NCBI GenBank assembly: GCA_021399435.1
Contig: JAJTUP010000082.1
Location: forward strand, 62,001 to 126,000
Reading direction: 5' to 3'
DNA: 64,000 bases
Source of the DNA: Diaporthe sp. PMI_573
Lineage: Eukaryota > Ascomycota > Sordariomycetes > Diaporthales > Diaporthaceae
The notes below the pieces were generated by a model that searched no databases, was not told where the DNA came from, and saw only the letters and a list, made by a program, of their open reading frames with translations. Of the stretch, positions 1-11,899 are shown one piece after another. The position numbers were made by a program, and so were the translations under genes. Positions within the stretch are counted from its first letter, which is position 1; each line of letters starts with the position of its first letter.

Positions 1-1864
1 TCTCTACTAGTATTAATTACCAAGCTACTGTATTTTCAAGTAACTAGTAGGGGAGAGCTGTCTATATCTTATGGGTTATCTCCTGTAGTAGTAATAGAAA
101 CCCCTCCAGCCAGGCCTTAAAAGTATTATTTATAACCTGTAAAACCTTTAAGAGAAACCCTTGAACTAAGCTATGCTAAACTAGAAACCCGTTATTAGCT
201 AGGACTAGATGCGGTATCTTATAATAAGTATTAACTAGGTCTCTTAAGATCTTTTTATAAAGGGTATCTATTAAGTTAACTAAGCTAAACTATACTAGAT
301 AAAGTAGATACGAATTAGCTAGGGCTTATAACTAAAAGACGCTAGCCTTTATAATAGCTAAGTCCTAAGTAGATTAATATATAATTATATCTCGAAATAT
401 AGAGAACTTATGTTTATAACCTTAATCTATTTCTTTTTCTAGGAGCCTCTCTTATACTTTAGGTTCTCTATTATTTTCCAAAACACCAAAGTACTACTTG
501 GTTTATTTATAGATAGGTTTATTAAGGTTTAGGCTAAGTAAATCTACAAAGTTAATAGCTAGTTCTTTTATACTATTAATAGAGGAGGATTTATAGCCTA
601 GGCAATTCCCCTTAGAAGGGCTTTCGCAAAATATAGGTTAGTAATTAACCTAATAATTAAAGGATCCCCTTATAAGGGTTAATAGAAATGATAATAATAG
701 ATAGAAGGATACTTATTATTATATAAGGCAAGTAATGCTTTTTAATGTACTAATTGTATTAAAAGCTCCCTAAACTAGTTATAATATAGGATACATCTTC
801 CTATAAGGAAGATATATCCTCCTTAAACTTTTTAAAAAAGCTATGTATATAGGCTTTATAAGGGGCTCGGGACTAGATTACCTAACTCTAGGTCTATACC
901 CTCTTGTCCTGCCTAGATAGGTTGTGTAAGGTTTAAATAATGTCTCTAGGGGCTATTACTACATGCTACTGGCTAGGAGGCATTGCATGCTTAAGAGCCT
1001 CGGTAGATATATGCGACTATATAAACTTACTAGTAAAAGAAGCTAGTTCCTTTAGGGTTTAAGGTACTTTTAGGAGTCCGCTCTTATTTAGTTTACCTAA
1101 CAATATAGCAATACTTGCTACTACCTTACAACGAGTTTAAGGGGTTTGTAGGATAGTAGTAGGCTACTTACTAGCTGTCTTTAAGGACCTACCTTAAGTT
1201 ATAGTTAAGGTATTGCTCTGTTTAGAGAAGAACAACTCTAAAGAGGAAGAGATGGTAAGAGGATTTATGATAGGGCTGCCGTGATTACTACTAAACCCTT
1301 TAGAACTTAAACCTAATAAGTTAGGGAATCTTGTAAATAGGTTACTCTAACCTTGTAGGGAGGACGACTATAAGTAGTATAAAGAGCTATCTTTGCTGGT
1401 AGAATTGATAGAAAGAGAATAAAAGTAAACAGGGGCTAGAGGCTTAAGGCTAGAAGTACTTGCTAAAAAAGACTGGGAATAATTGCGAGACTCCTTTAAA
1501 GAGAAAGGTAACGCCTTATCTGGTAGTGAGGGCAAGAAGCCCTTAAATAAGCTAGACAAGCAAGACATAATGAAGATATTAAGAAGGTATTGTGAAAGTT
1601 ACTCGAAGTAGTAGGTAGAAGAGGGGCTACAGTAATGGCTTTAGAAGGTCGTGAGTTGTAGGTTGGAGGAAGAAAGAAGTTAGAAGTAGCCTAGCTGGCA
1701 GGCTATTTAAACCATACTGCCTGGTTAGTATGGCAACAAACGGGTCTTAAAGGGACTAGGACTATTCAGTAAATCACTGAAGGTAGTGATTTAAAGGTGC
1801 CTGTAAAAGCTATACAAAAGCCGGTTTATAGCCTAGGGACGGGCCTCTGGGGGGAAGGCATAAT
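1..1864. mobile_element. Unclassified RIP-degraded repeat relic
   Basis: This AT-rich stretch contains no intact gene. Read on the plus strand, several pieces (for example about 1390-1610) keep a hydrophilic, Lys/Glu-rich reading frame interrupted mainly by TAA and TAG where CAA or CAG would restore glutamine. That pattern is what RIP leaves in a former coding repeat. I could not recognise reverse transcriptase, integrase or transposase motifs, so the class is open. The minus-strand frame at 1368-1568 is a shadow of this relic. The block ends at the LTR-like repeat starting at 1865. Confidence 0.5.
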
Positions 1865-2052
1865 TGTAACGCCCAGGCAGAAGCCACGCAGAAGCCCTAG
1901 CAAAAAGCCCCCACGTCTAGAAAAGGGCCCAAAGCCCCTATATCTTAGACTAGAGGGGGGCAAGAATCAGTCTTGTACTAGACCTACACCTAATACACAT
2001 ATTGGCCTTCCCAGTTCACCGGACCATCGTGCCTAGTGCAGAGCCCATTACA
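1865..2052 (+). repeat. LTR-like repeat, probable solo LTR
   Basis: This 188-bp unit begins TGTAACGCCC and ends CCCATTACA, so it has the TG...CA termini of a long terminal repeat. It matches the 199-bp unit at 59165-59363 over its whole length: both share the blocks around AGAAGCCACGC, GGGGGCAAGAATCAGTCTTG and the terminal AGAGCCCATTACA. There the unit precedes Ty3/gypsy coding sequence, but here a LINE relic follows directly, so this copy is best read as a solo LTR. No clear target-site duplication is visible at its edges. Confidence 0.65.
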
Positions 2053-5000
2053 CAATGCTAAAACCAGTATTCTGTATGGTAGATATATCTAGAGTACCAG
2101 AGGAATATACTAGAGAAGCTATACTAGTAACACTTTATAAGCTTATTAAAAATAAAATACAAGTACTTAGCGACTAGCCGAGTTAGCATTATATTATAGT
2201 AATAAAAGATAAAAAAAATGCTAACTGCTTTAGAATTATAGGCAGGAACAAAGAAGAAGTAAAGAAAATCAAAGATATTATTAAAGCTAAAAAGGCGCTA
2301 GGTGCGAGAGTCTTTTAAGACTAGCTATATCTAGTTAAAATCGACAATATTAACTATATGGCCGTCCTTAACTATAAAGGCAAGGTCCTTTCTGGGGCTA
2401 TTAAAGCTCTAGGCCGTAAGAACAATATATAGATTGCTAAAATAGACTGATTAAGTCGAAAAGACAGCGCAAAAGCGTATAGATCTATGGTAGTATATAT
2501 TACTAAAACTACTAATACTAGAAGACTTCTAAATAAAGGCTTTTTCTATACTGGAGGTAAATCTAGATATACGGGGGTATTTAATCATTAGATTTAACCT
2601 GTATAATGCTATAACTGCTAGTAGATTAGGCATAAAGCTTTCTAGTATAGGAACCCTTAAATATATGCGAGATACGCCAAAGAGGGCCACTGTTATAGCA
2701 ATTGTAGTAAAGTAATTGCTAAATGTATCTTATATGCCGGCCCTTATAAGTCGTTTAATAAAAACTGCTAGAAGCTTTATCTGTCCTAATATAAATAAGA
2801 CACTATGACTAATCTAGCTTAATGTAAGGAAGCAGGGTATAGTACATGATAGCTTAATAAACGATAAGGACATCTAGGACGTAATAATGCTAGCTATCTA
2901 AGAACCTCAAGTATAAAAAATTTAGGGTCGACTCCTAACTACCCTTATAGGGTATTATAGATAGATTAAGATAGTTTTGTCGACTTAAAGGAAAGGTAGA
3001 TAGGCTATTTGGAGTATGCTCTAGGTAAATAAGGACGTAGAGGCGGAATAAGTGTCGATACTATCCCCGGACATAATAGCAGCAATCTTTAGGCTCCCTA
3101 GTTAACGGGTCTTAATAGTGTTGGTCTATATACTAAAGGAGGATTCCTAGGTCCTATAGGGTATATATAATAACCTATGTAAAATAGTTATAGATGTAAG
3201 ACAGAATGCAGGTATGGTGGTAGACGTGGTAATTTCAGGAAACTTTAACCGGCACAACTAACTATAGGGAGGAGACAATATATTGTTAGTAAGGTAGGGT
3301 AAAGCGGATTAAATTATCAACCTTATAGACAAGCTGGCCTTAAACAGTCTGCTACTATAGGGCACGAAGATATGGCACGGTAGAGATTACAACATAACTA
3401 TCAACCTGGTACTAGCTTCTGCTAAGCTAGCAGACTTGGTAGTAAAATGTACGGTCTATAAAGCAAAATATAGATTAGATTACTGTATAATTAAGACAGT
3501 TTTTAACATCTTAGTCCCAGTACCAAAGTAGTAAGACCGGCTTTTGCTTAAAAATGTACCTTAGAAGAAAATAAATACTAGAATTATAATAAAATTAGGC
3601 ACAATCCTGTCTAGTAGCACAGTTTAGAAGCAGACCGATAGACTAATATTAGTAGTTTTAAAGGCGGTAAACGCCTTAATACTAAAAGCCAGACTATTAC
3701 TATACGCCAAGCAATGATAGACAACCGACCTAATATAGTTACGCCAAATATATACATATTAGAGAAATCGCGCCTATATTAAATAACGAGCGGGGCGACT
3801 TATACTAGGCTTGGGAAAAACGACAAAAAGGGCTGTAAAGTAATATTACGATACTATCTAACAATAAAAGAAAAAACACTAGGATAAGTTTCTTGTAGAT
3901 AACGAAAATATCTAGAAGGCTGTTAAGTACCTAAAGTCTAGCGACAATATAGTATTTAGAAAAGTACTACAGCTTGTTAAAGTAGACAAAATAGTTACTG
4001 CCGATAATAAGAAACAGGTAGAAGAATTTCTAACCAACTTCTTTTTTTTCTTACTAGAGAGGATTAAAGAAAAAGGCCCTAGGCTGTAAAGAGCTCCTCT
4101 AGTGCTGCCTTCTATTACTATAGAAGAGGTAGAATGACAACTATTTGCCGTAAAATTCTAAAAGGCGCCTAATAAGGACAGCCTGCCTATAATAGTCTAG
4201 AAAGAGATATAGCTAGTAGTTAAATACTATATCCTTGTATTATTTCGAGCATCTCTAGTAGAGGAGACGCTGCCTGTCTAATAGCGATATGCTAAGATTA
4301 TACTACTTAAGAAGCCTGGCAAAGAGGATTATATAGTGGCTAAAGCCTAGAGACTGATCTCGCTTTTAGTAATGCTTGGCAAAGTGCTAAAATTAGTAGT
4401 TATAAAAAAAATCTCTTATATAGTTAAGATATATAGGCTTCTCTCGATTAACTACTTTGGGGCCTATAAATAGCGATCTGTAAAATAAGCGCTTGTACTA
4501 TTCTAAGAACAAATTTATACTACCTGATAAGGTTGAAAAATAGTTAGCCTAATTAGTTTTGATATTAAAGGTGCCTATAATAGAGTCTGTAAGAAAAGAC
4601 TTCTTTAGCAAATAAGGGTATAAGGCATTTTAGAGAGACTACTCTAATAGATAGAGGCATTTTACTTGAAGCGTATAGTAATAATCTAAGTTAACGGGCA
4701 GTTCTCTAAGGTTTAAAGCTTACCGCAGGCTAGTCTACTACAGGGCTTTCTTCTATCTCTAATTATATTTCTCTTCTTTAATGTAGATCTAGTATAACGA
4801 CAAATTAATAGTTATAGAGGTGTAATAGCCTTTATTAACGACTTTAACGCATAGGTTATGGGACCTATAATATAAAGTAATTAAGAAGGCATTAACGCCA
4901 TTATTAAAAATGCCTTAGATTGAGAGAGAAAGAGCGGTATAATATTTAAGGCTAATAAAACAGTAATTATATATTTTATTTGTAATTTATATAAGATAGA

Positions 5001-7345
5001 TGTACTACCTTTTATTGTTAAGGGACAGACTATTAAACTTTAGGACTATGTTAAAATTCTTAGAGTAGTTATAAATGCGAAGCTAAAGTTTAAATAATAT
5101 ATTTTAACGGCTGTATCTAAGGGCTTAGAGGCAGTAATAGAATTATAAAAACTCTGAGGCCTTTTCCCATCTATAGCGCGGCAACTATTTATATATATAG
5201 TCGCCCTAATAGTAGAATATGCCTCTAGTGTATAGATATACGCATATAAGGACAAATTTGTGGGACCCATTAACAGGGTCTAGAAAATTGCGGCGCGAAT
5301 AATTATAGGGACCTTCTTTATAGTAATAATAAATATAGTAGAAGCAAAGGCTTACATTGCTAGCATACAAGACTAATTCTAGAGACAGGCCACCAAGCTG
5401 TAGACCGATATTTATATCTTATTAGATACTAATCCACTATATAAAAACACATCTTAAATATAGAAGTTTAGAAAACAACACCGCTCGCCACTATACCAGG
5501 TAGCAGACGTACTAAAAGGCATAATAATAGAGAAGTTAGAAATTATCAACCTATTTATGCTATTACTATAGGAGGAATGTATATAGATCATTACTGAGGA
5601 CTTGACAGCAACGCAGTTAGCAGATAACTATAATATATGTATCGCTATAAGCAGCTCAGCATAAAACGGCGTGGTAGGAATTAGGGGAGCTGTCTCGCTG
5701 CCCGCGTCTGTTTATGGCAGCCCAAAGCTTGGGACCTTTTCCTCTACGCTTGGCATAAGATTAAAATAGAACCCATATTCTAGAGAGCTAGTAGTAACGA
5801 AACGTGCTTTAAGTATGCTACTAATGCTTAGATCTAGCAGTATTGTGCTTCTGAAGGTTGGTGGATCGAATGGGAGTCAGGTAGCAGTAGGGTGCACTGA
5901 GGTCTTGTTGGGACGATTGAGAATGGTTTGGACAACTTTGCATTGAATTTGAGTGGGCTTCTGTCAGCCCTCCTCACACACCCTCCGACATCGTCTCACC
6001 CTTGGGCACGCGTGGGTTGGCTCTGGTGCAGGAATGGCGAGGCCGGAAAATTCGGCCCCCAGACCCACTATCTTTGGCTTTAAACAGCCAGCAAACCCTA
6101 ACCCTGACAGTAACTAAACTAAATACAGATAAACTTCAGAAATCAGGCTATCTAATAAACTAGGTTACATGCTTTTTGGGTAAGAAATAAGGGTAATACA
6201 GAGGTACGAAGTTAGGGTCTTAAAACAGCCCAAAAAATCGGCTCACGGCCACCAAACTCATCTGCCGGCGTGCATGCCCTATAGGCACTTAGAGAAAATC
6301 CAGTGCCAAGTCTAGGGTAACTCCTTACGTGCAGCGCTCATACAAGTGTTTCCGTTTAACAGAAATAAAGCAGCAATACTCACGCTTAGGAACCTAAGAC
6401 AATAGTCTGGATAGGAATATATCTGTAGTATTTACAAATCCATCAAAAAGCTTAGAAGAGAAAACAATATAATTACAATAGTATGGCTACTGTTGGGTAA
6501 AGATAACGAGCTCTAAATACGCGTCAAACAAAAAGCCAAGAAAGCCATGCAATAAAGTATAGAGCTACAGATATAACTCCCTAGAGTAAGATTGACGACA
6601 CTTAATATGGCATGCACTAAGTAAGGTACTACCAGAAGTCTGCCAGACAAGGTTGGTAAGCATTCTAAGAAAGTCGATATAGTGTTACTAGATATATATA
6701 TACAATATTTATATAACAGGCTCTTCTAGAAAGAAGCTAGTATATTTGCGTAGCTTAGGACGGGTATGGCAAGATTAAACGCATATTTATACTATATTAA
6801 AGTAGCATTGTCAGACCAGTATACATACAGATAAGTAAGAGAGACTATAGAATATTTTCTTTTTTAATACGGGTATTAGACAATATACTAAACACAGATA
6901 CTCTAATATATAGATACCTATAAAAGTAATATCTCCTTCTTCTTAAGAGGGAAAGCACCGTTAGATAGTATAAATTAGACTCTAAATATAAATGCCGTCT
7001 GCGTAATAATATGGTTTGCTATTACTACAGGGCAACTTGACGCAGACTGATTATAAGAAGGAACACCTCTACCCTATTACTACTAATCTAACAAACCTTA
7101 ATTACCTCGTATTATATATAGTAGGCACCGCTTTAGTCGCCAAAGATAAGACACTAAATACTTAGAGAATCGCCTTTAAGTTGGCCTACTAATACTACTA
7201 ACCCACGAGAATTTGCAGAGACATAGTATATTGAGACAAGCTATAAGCTAGAAACAGATTGCATATAGGCTTAAGGAGGTCGGGATTCATTTTAGGACAT
7301 GTATTTGCAGATTAGTAATAGTTGCCCTTTTGGCGCAAGCTGCCG
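2053..7345 (+). mobile_element. Tad1-type LINE retrotransposon, RIP-degraded and interrupted
   Basis: All the parts of a Tad1-clade non-LTR element are readable in order on the plus strand once TAA/TAG are taken as former glutamine codons. ORF1 carries CCHC-type zinc knuckles at about 2600-2780. An apurinic-type endonuclease follows, with a GNFNRHN-like motif at about 3238. The reverse transcriptase spans about 4330-4900 and includes LGKVLK, DIKGAYNRV, LPQASL and a degraded FINDFNA active-site block. RNase H starts at about 5640. The C-terminal region with LRTGMARLNAYL lies at about 6750-7060. Many stops make it inactive. A non-homologous insert splits the RNase H region near 5835-6345. The tail after 7070 looks like 3' untranslated sequence. 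Confidence 0.85.
5835..6345. mobile_element. GC-richer insertion inside the LINE RNase H region
   Basis: LINE coding sequence is readable up to about 5830 and resumes at about 6345 with a frame containing NKAAILTLRN. The roughly 500 bp between do not continue it. Their first half (5840-6080) is clearly richer in G and C than the flanks. I see no long open frame and no unambiguous terminal repeats. The insert could be a small non-autonomous element or a solo LTR. The borders are estimated to within about 20 bp. Confidence 0.5.
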
Positions 7346-8016
7346 CCGGGCGTCAATAAATTATATGTGTATATGTGTGTGTATAAGAAATATATCAAGG
7401 TTATTGAGAACATTTTAGGGAAATATTATACAAGAAGTAGGCAGTAAGTTTACTTATATAATTGTAGACTGTGGAATATAGGTGAGTAACTCCCTAAGGT
7501 CTGTGTCTGTCAACCCTTAAAGCACCCTACCTCATCTAACCTTTGAGACACTAGCGCTGGTACAAAATTGATTTCATTTAACAACATAGCTCTATGAATA
7601 CCTAAAAGTTTAAGCCCGAAGTTGGATTCATAGCACTAGGGTACAAGCAAAGCAGGACACTCTGGGAAGAACCTGCTTAGTCAGGAAATCGCGCCACTCA
7701 ACCGAGACTTGTTCAATTCGAACGAGTCTCAATTCAGTTTCTACACGTTTTACCACGCATGTCAGCAATGGTATTACGTAGGCTTAGTGTCATCTGGCGG
7801 TTGGTTGTCTGGAGGCATCCTTCGCACTTTTGCCGAGGGCGAGTGTGAGGCGTGGGTGCTGTGATGTAAGGCAGGTTATTTGGGTCGTTAATCCATTGCT
7901 GCCTGAGGCACCATAATATTTGTCTCCCGGCAGGCTGTCTCGCCAGGGTTTGTCCGCAACGTCACTAACCCTCGCCATCACTAACCTCGTCTGACCTCAC
8001 ATCATCAAACCTCAGC
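7346..8016. other. Intergenic, start of gene island
   Basis: The sequence passes here from RIP-type AT-rich DNA into balanced base composition at about 7500. I see no coding pattern of its own. The last 200-300 bases presumably hold the promoter of the gene starting at 8017. Confidence 0.4.
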
Positions 8017-9915
8017 ATGCCACGTGCCTCTGATTCTCCCCATTTACCACTGTTTCCATTGTGTGGTGCCTGCGGCGATGTTATTCTTGAACAAGAATGT
8101 ACTATTTTAAGTGAGTAATGAAGCCCCGGTGTACTTGCATCTGCTGATAATACCGCAACGCCAGTCCTTGGGCATGAGAAGAAGTTGTGCCCCGCAATTA
8201 CCCGACCTTTCCCCTTCCCAGCAGTCGGCCTACCTGCGATCAAAGTCAACGGCTTCCTGCTTTGTCGAAACCCAACATGCAAGACTTGCGCTAAGGCACC
8301 CGAATCCGTCGCTATCCATTCTCAATGCTTCAAAACTTTCACAAAAGAATTCAAGATGTCAGTGCCGCAGGTGCTTGAGTATCTGTGGACCATTGCCTAT
8401 TACCGGCAGCCTTGGTCCAGGACACCTCATCTGGGTCTTATGTCCTGTCACGAGGTCAGCAAGAGCTGGTTGGCTAGGATCCCGCATGACTCCGACTTAG
8501 CTGGGCTACGGTTGATACCTGCAGAGCTCCTCGATATCATAAAACATCTCAGTCCACACGCTTATTTATGGCGCTTTGTGTCTATCCTGGCTTGCACACC
8601 TCGTCCTATATCAGCGCAGCTGCCACAGACGGTGGCACTGGGCACCATTGAGAGTTGGAAGCGTGGGGACCAGCAGGTAGTCCATGTGGGCAGCAAAAGA
8701 CCAATCATGAGAATAAAAATCGACTCGGAGGGCATCCAAGCCATTGAGCGCCTACCTGAACTGCCAAAGGTCAGCCCGGAGAGCTCCAGGCATTTGGTTT
8801 ATATTGTCGAAGATATGGCTAGTTATCCTGGCGTGCAGGCATGTGTCAAGGTATGGTCTCGCATGCTGCTAATCTTAGTCGAATGCTGAGTTCAACAAGG
8901 ACGGTCTGCTTCGACTGCGTCTTCCATCGTATATAGCCAGTCTCCCCATCTGGGGCACCCCCTGTCCCCCAAGGCTCGGCGAATGCCGTTTCCAACCTAA
9001 ACCACAACGACGATGGCAGCGCTTCGAGACTATTTGTCCGGAATCAACGCGTGGAATCACATTCCTGTACTCGATGGGCTATGTTCACGGCGTCTATGCT
9101 CACAGCTCAACAGCACCCTGCGCTTTGTCTTTATACCAAAGCTTTCCCGAAAAACTCCAACAATATACTGTGTGGGTCTACTTGCCTATTGCCGAGCATG
9201 ACAGAGTAATTGGCTTTGGCACGAAAGAGGTCAACGATGGGCTGTGCATCATAGTAAGCGAAGAACTTCGAAACTCGTAGCCTCAGCTTACAGATAATAG
9301 GTCCGTACCAAACTCAACGGAGATGTCACGATGGGACCACAATCTCAAGTCGGCGTACTTGATCATTGGGTAAGCAGCAGCGGACCTACAATCCTAGCCT
9401 ATAGCGAGACGTCGGACCGCCAGCGTTTCCCCGTGTCACTTAGCATGTACAGTCCCACCAGATCCGAGGAGACGCAATACCCTGTGATCCCACAGTGCGA
9501 TCAACTCGATCTGGGACATATTACTTACTTTTCCTCTACACCACTCAATGATATCTCTTGCACTTATGTATTTAAAGACAGAGACAAGAAGGTTTGCTTT
9601 GGGATTTTGTTTAAATATAAGGGTGGGGGGTCCCGGGCAGTCAGACAGTGTCGTGTAGGCGTTGATCCGACAACAAAGTACGTCCGGCCATCTGCCATCT
9701 ATTTCCGTACAGTACGGTGGGCAGAGAATGGAGGTCGACGCCATTGTGGTGTTCAGGTAGACCTAGAGTGCCCGAGCCACCGGCTTGATTACCATTCACA
9801 GGACGAATGGCAGTGTCGAGCTCTCTCTAATACATACACATTACAGTTCTGGTTTGCCGAGGGGCGCTCGATGCTTTGTATGCTTCCTAAGAACGTAACA
9901 GACAATTCAGGCTAG
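8017..9915 (+). CDS. F-box-family-like hypothetical protein, four exons
   Basis: I read an intact 585-aa protein from exons 8017-8110, 8165-8850, 8891-9253 and 9301-9915. The introns are 54, 40 and 47 bp. Introns 1 and 3 begin GTGAGT and GTAAGC. All exon phases add up (94+686+363+615 nt). The start at 8017 brings in a CxxC pair (C16, C19) that, with later Cys and His residues, looks like a metal-binding N-terminus. The rest resembles the large expanded fungal family usually annotated as F-box domain proteins: LIPAELLDIIK, KDGLLRLRLP, VRTKLNGDV and GGSRAVRQCRV are characteristic blocks. Family assignment is from memory and the function is unknown; such proteins may be ubiquitin-ligase adaptors, but no canonical F-box is obvious. 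The 40-bp intron is short, yet it restores the frame exactly where the family motif continues. Confidence 0.75.
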
Positions 9916-10497
9916 CAATGGCATCACTTTCGTCAGAGTTATAGGAACTTGCTACTCATGATTCATGTATGAGATTTATGAGAAAGATTTAACCAGTTCC
10001 TACATGGCCCATCAAAAATTCCTCGCCTTGAATACTCAGGTGCTAAAGTATCAAGGAGCATTCCGTGTAAAATAGAACGTCTTACCGTCCCTGTAGGTAT
10101 AGACCTCCCTTCCGTGGTACTTTTTCCATGTCCAGGCCTTTCTACGCATATGTCTTGTTTTACCCTGGTCATCCTTAAATATAAGCTCGTCTCTACCCGG
10201 ACCAATGTGCAAAACTACACAAGGCTTTACTTCGTACCACTGTCAACTTTTCTGAGGCGGCCTAGAGTTTTGGCCAAGGTGACTTATCCCAAAATCAGCC
10301 TCTTCCTCTTCATCGTCTTCGTCGTCTCCCTCCTCCAGCTCCAACTCCTCCTCCACTCCTACGTCTCGTAGTCCGCTCTCCGCAAAGTTACTTTCGTAGC
10401 TTTGCTCCGGCAGGAAAGAACCCTGTGACATACTTAACGGCCCCGCCTTGGCTTTACCTTTATCCTTACTCTAGTTACTTGGCTCGAGTATACCGGT
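9916..10497. other. Intergenic between convergent genes
   Basis: This is the space between the 3' end of the plus-strand F-box-like gene and the 3' end of the minus-strand nuclease-like relic. A minus-strand frame at 10243-10431 encodes a 62-aa, extremely acidic, low-complexity peptide with an ATG start. It could be a broken-off tail of the relic or chance, and I do not call it a gene. Confidence 0.4.
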
Positions 10498-11358
10498 CTA
10501 GTAGACAGTGCGATCAGGACCAATGTGGACATAACACGCCGTGTCTCTGCCGTCGAGTTTCCTTCGCTGTGGCCTCCATTGGTCAAATGGGAAGGTATAC
10601 TCAAAACCCTGCTCTGTATGCCCAACGATTCCCTCCGGAGTGTTCCGAAGTATTTCAACTCCGACCCAGGCGCTTTGACTCAGTGGGATTTGACTGACGG
10701 CGGCTGCCGCAGTGTCTTCAAGCCTCTGTCGCGAGACAGACGAAGGACTTCTAGGATACTGCAAGCTTTGTACTGCAACGGTGGACACTAAAGGCGTCGG
10801 TAACCAGAGGAACTTTGGCGGCGGGATAGGATGGTTGGCAATATACGTCAGAGCTTTCATTATAAGTCTGCTGTAATTGTCTGCTTCGAGATATTCGTCC
10901 AGATATCCCAGATCGTAGTTGCTGGGGAGAAAGGGGATGGGAAATTCTTGGTGCGGGTAATAGATCCAGAATCGAGTAGTGGTTCCAATACATGTTTGAA
11001 GCCAGACAGGGCATATGTTCTTAGTCGGCAAGTTGATAGTATACTCGTTGGCAGCCTGCCAAACCTGAGTCTCGGCTTCGATGACCTCGCCTTGCGTTGC
11101 ACCGTGCTTCTTCGCCTCCATAAATAGGACTGTACTCGCGCTTCTGTCATCGAGTCGCTTGATGACAAGATCTACCCTCCTGTCGCTCACATTTGCAAGA
11201 GAAGGGGGCTGTTGAGAGGATACTGCCTATTGCTTATTGTCAAAGATCTTTTTCTGGAGGATGTACTCCCAGAGACGGGTTGCTGCGAATTCGTTGTTCA
11301 CTCAAGTATAGGAATACAGCCCTCGGACACGGCCATCACTTATAAAAGGATCAGCCAT
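10498..11358 (-). pseudogene. PD-(D/E)XK-nuclease-like protein relic
   Basis: The minus-strand frame starting at ATG 11358 runs to the stop at 10498 with two in-frame nonsense codons, a TGA at about 11302 and a TAG at about 11238. Both are what C-to-T change of CGA and CAG would give. The body has the look of a fungal restriction-endonuclease-fold domain: RRVDLVIKRL, then a beta-strand ending FMEAKKHGAT (the E-x-K catalytic pair), then a Trp-rich stretch with CIGTTTRFWIYYP. From 11190 the frame is fully open for 230 codons. It lies in the same frame as, and directly after, the Uma2-like relic. The role of this family in fungi is unknown. It is probably non-functional unless a downstream ATG (about 11120) is used. 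Confidence 0.6.
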
Positions 11359-11899
11359 GGCGAGCTTAGGAAGAAATAGTTGCGTATCAAGCTGACAACG
11401 TTTGGATACGGGTTTCGCAGTGGCTAACCTTGAGGGCCTTGAGTTTTGAAAGGCACATAGCGAGGACCAGCAGACTTGCTGCCTATTTACACGTTCAAAT
11501 CGCCACAATTCCTCGCAACATACCCCCCTTGCCGTGAATTGTGTAACCACACCTACATAAGATATATAGTGACACTTAAAACGACCATGCAAGTCGGCAC
11601 TATAAACCTGGCGAACATTCCGGTCTGCACGCCTATAGGTGGCACAGACCGGGGCTCCAGGGCTACCACGGCATAAGTGATCACCCTGCATAAAACGTCC
11701 TGCACCAAGTCTACTGCTTTGGGAAGACTGCAGCCAGCTAGGGTGATGTGCAGATTGACCAGTGAACAGGGATATCCGGCAAGTCGGCCCACATTTGCAA
11801 GTTACTCGTTCATGCAAAACGCCTGGATCGGGGTGTTGGGAGGGGGAAGGGGAGAGTTGGAACTTAGTTGGCACCTGACCATAAAAGAGGGCGATACAC
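11359..11899. other. Stretch between two nuclease-like relics
   Basis: The minus-strand frame of the Uma2-like relic stays open across this whole stretch and runs into the frame of the next relic. The encoded sequence is Cys-, Ser- and Arg-rich and matches nothing I recognise. It may be a decayed linker or an unrelated insertion. No plus-strand gene is convincing. Confidence 0.35.

Noticed and set aside
1797..2036. 79-codon plus-strand frame
   Set aside because: Lies mostly within the LTR-like repeat; GC-rich LTR sequence keeps it open.
6093..6105. Telomere-like AACCCTAACCCT
   Set aside because: Only about two units inside an insertion in a LINE; similar units at 37436 belong to the TIR element. 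No array, so not a telomere.
10243..10431. 62-codon acidic minus-strand frame
   Set aside because: Low-complexity CTC/TCC-rich DNA can give this by chance; no homology recognised and no splice link found.
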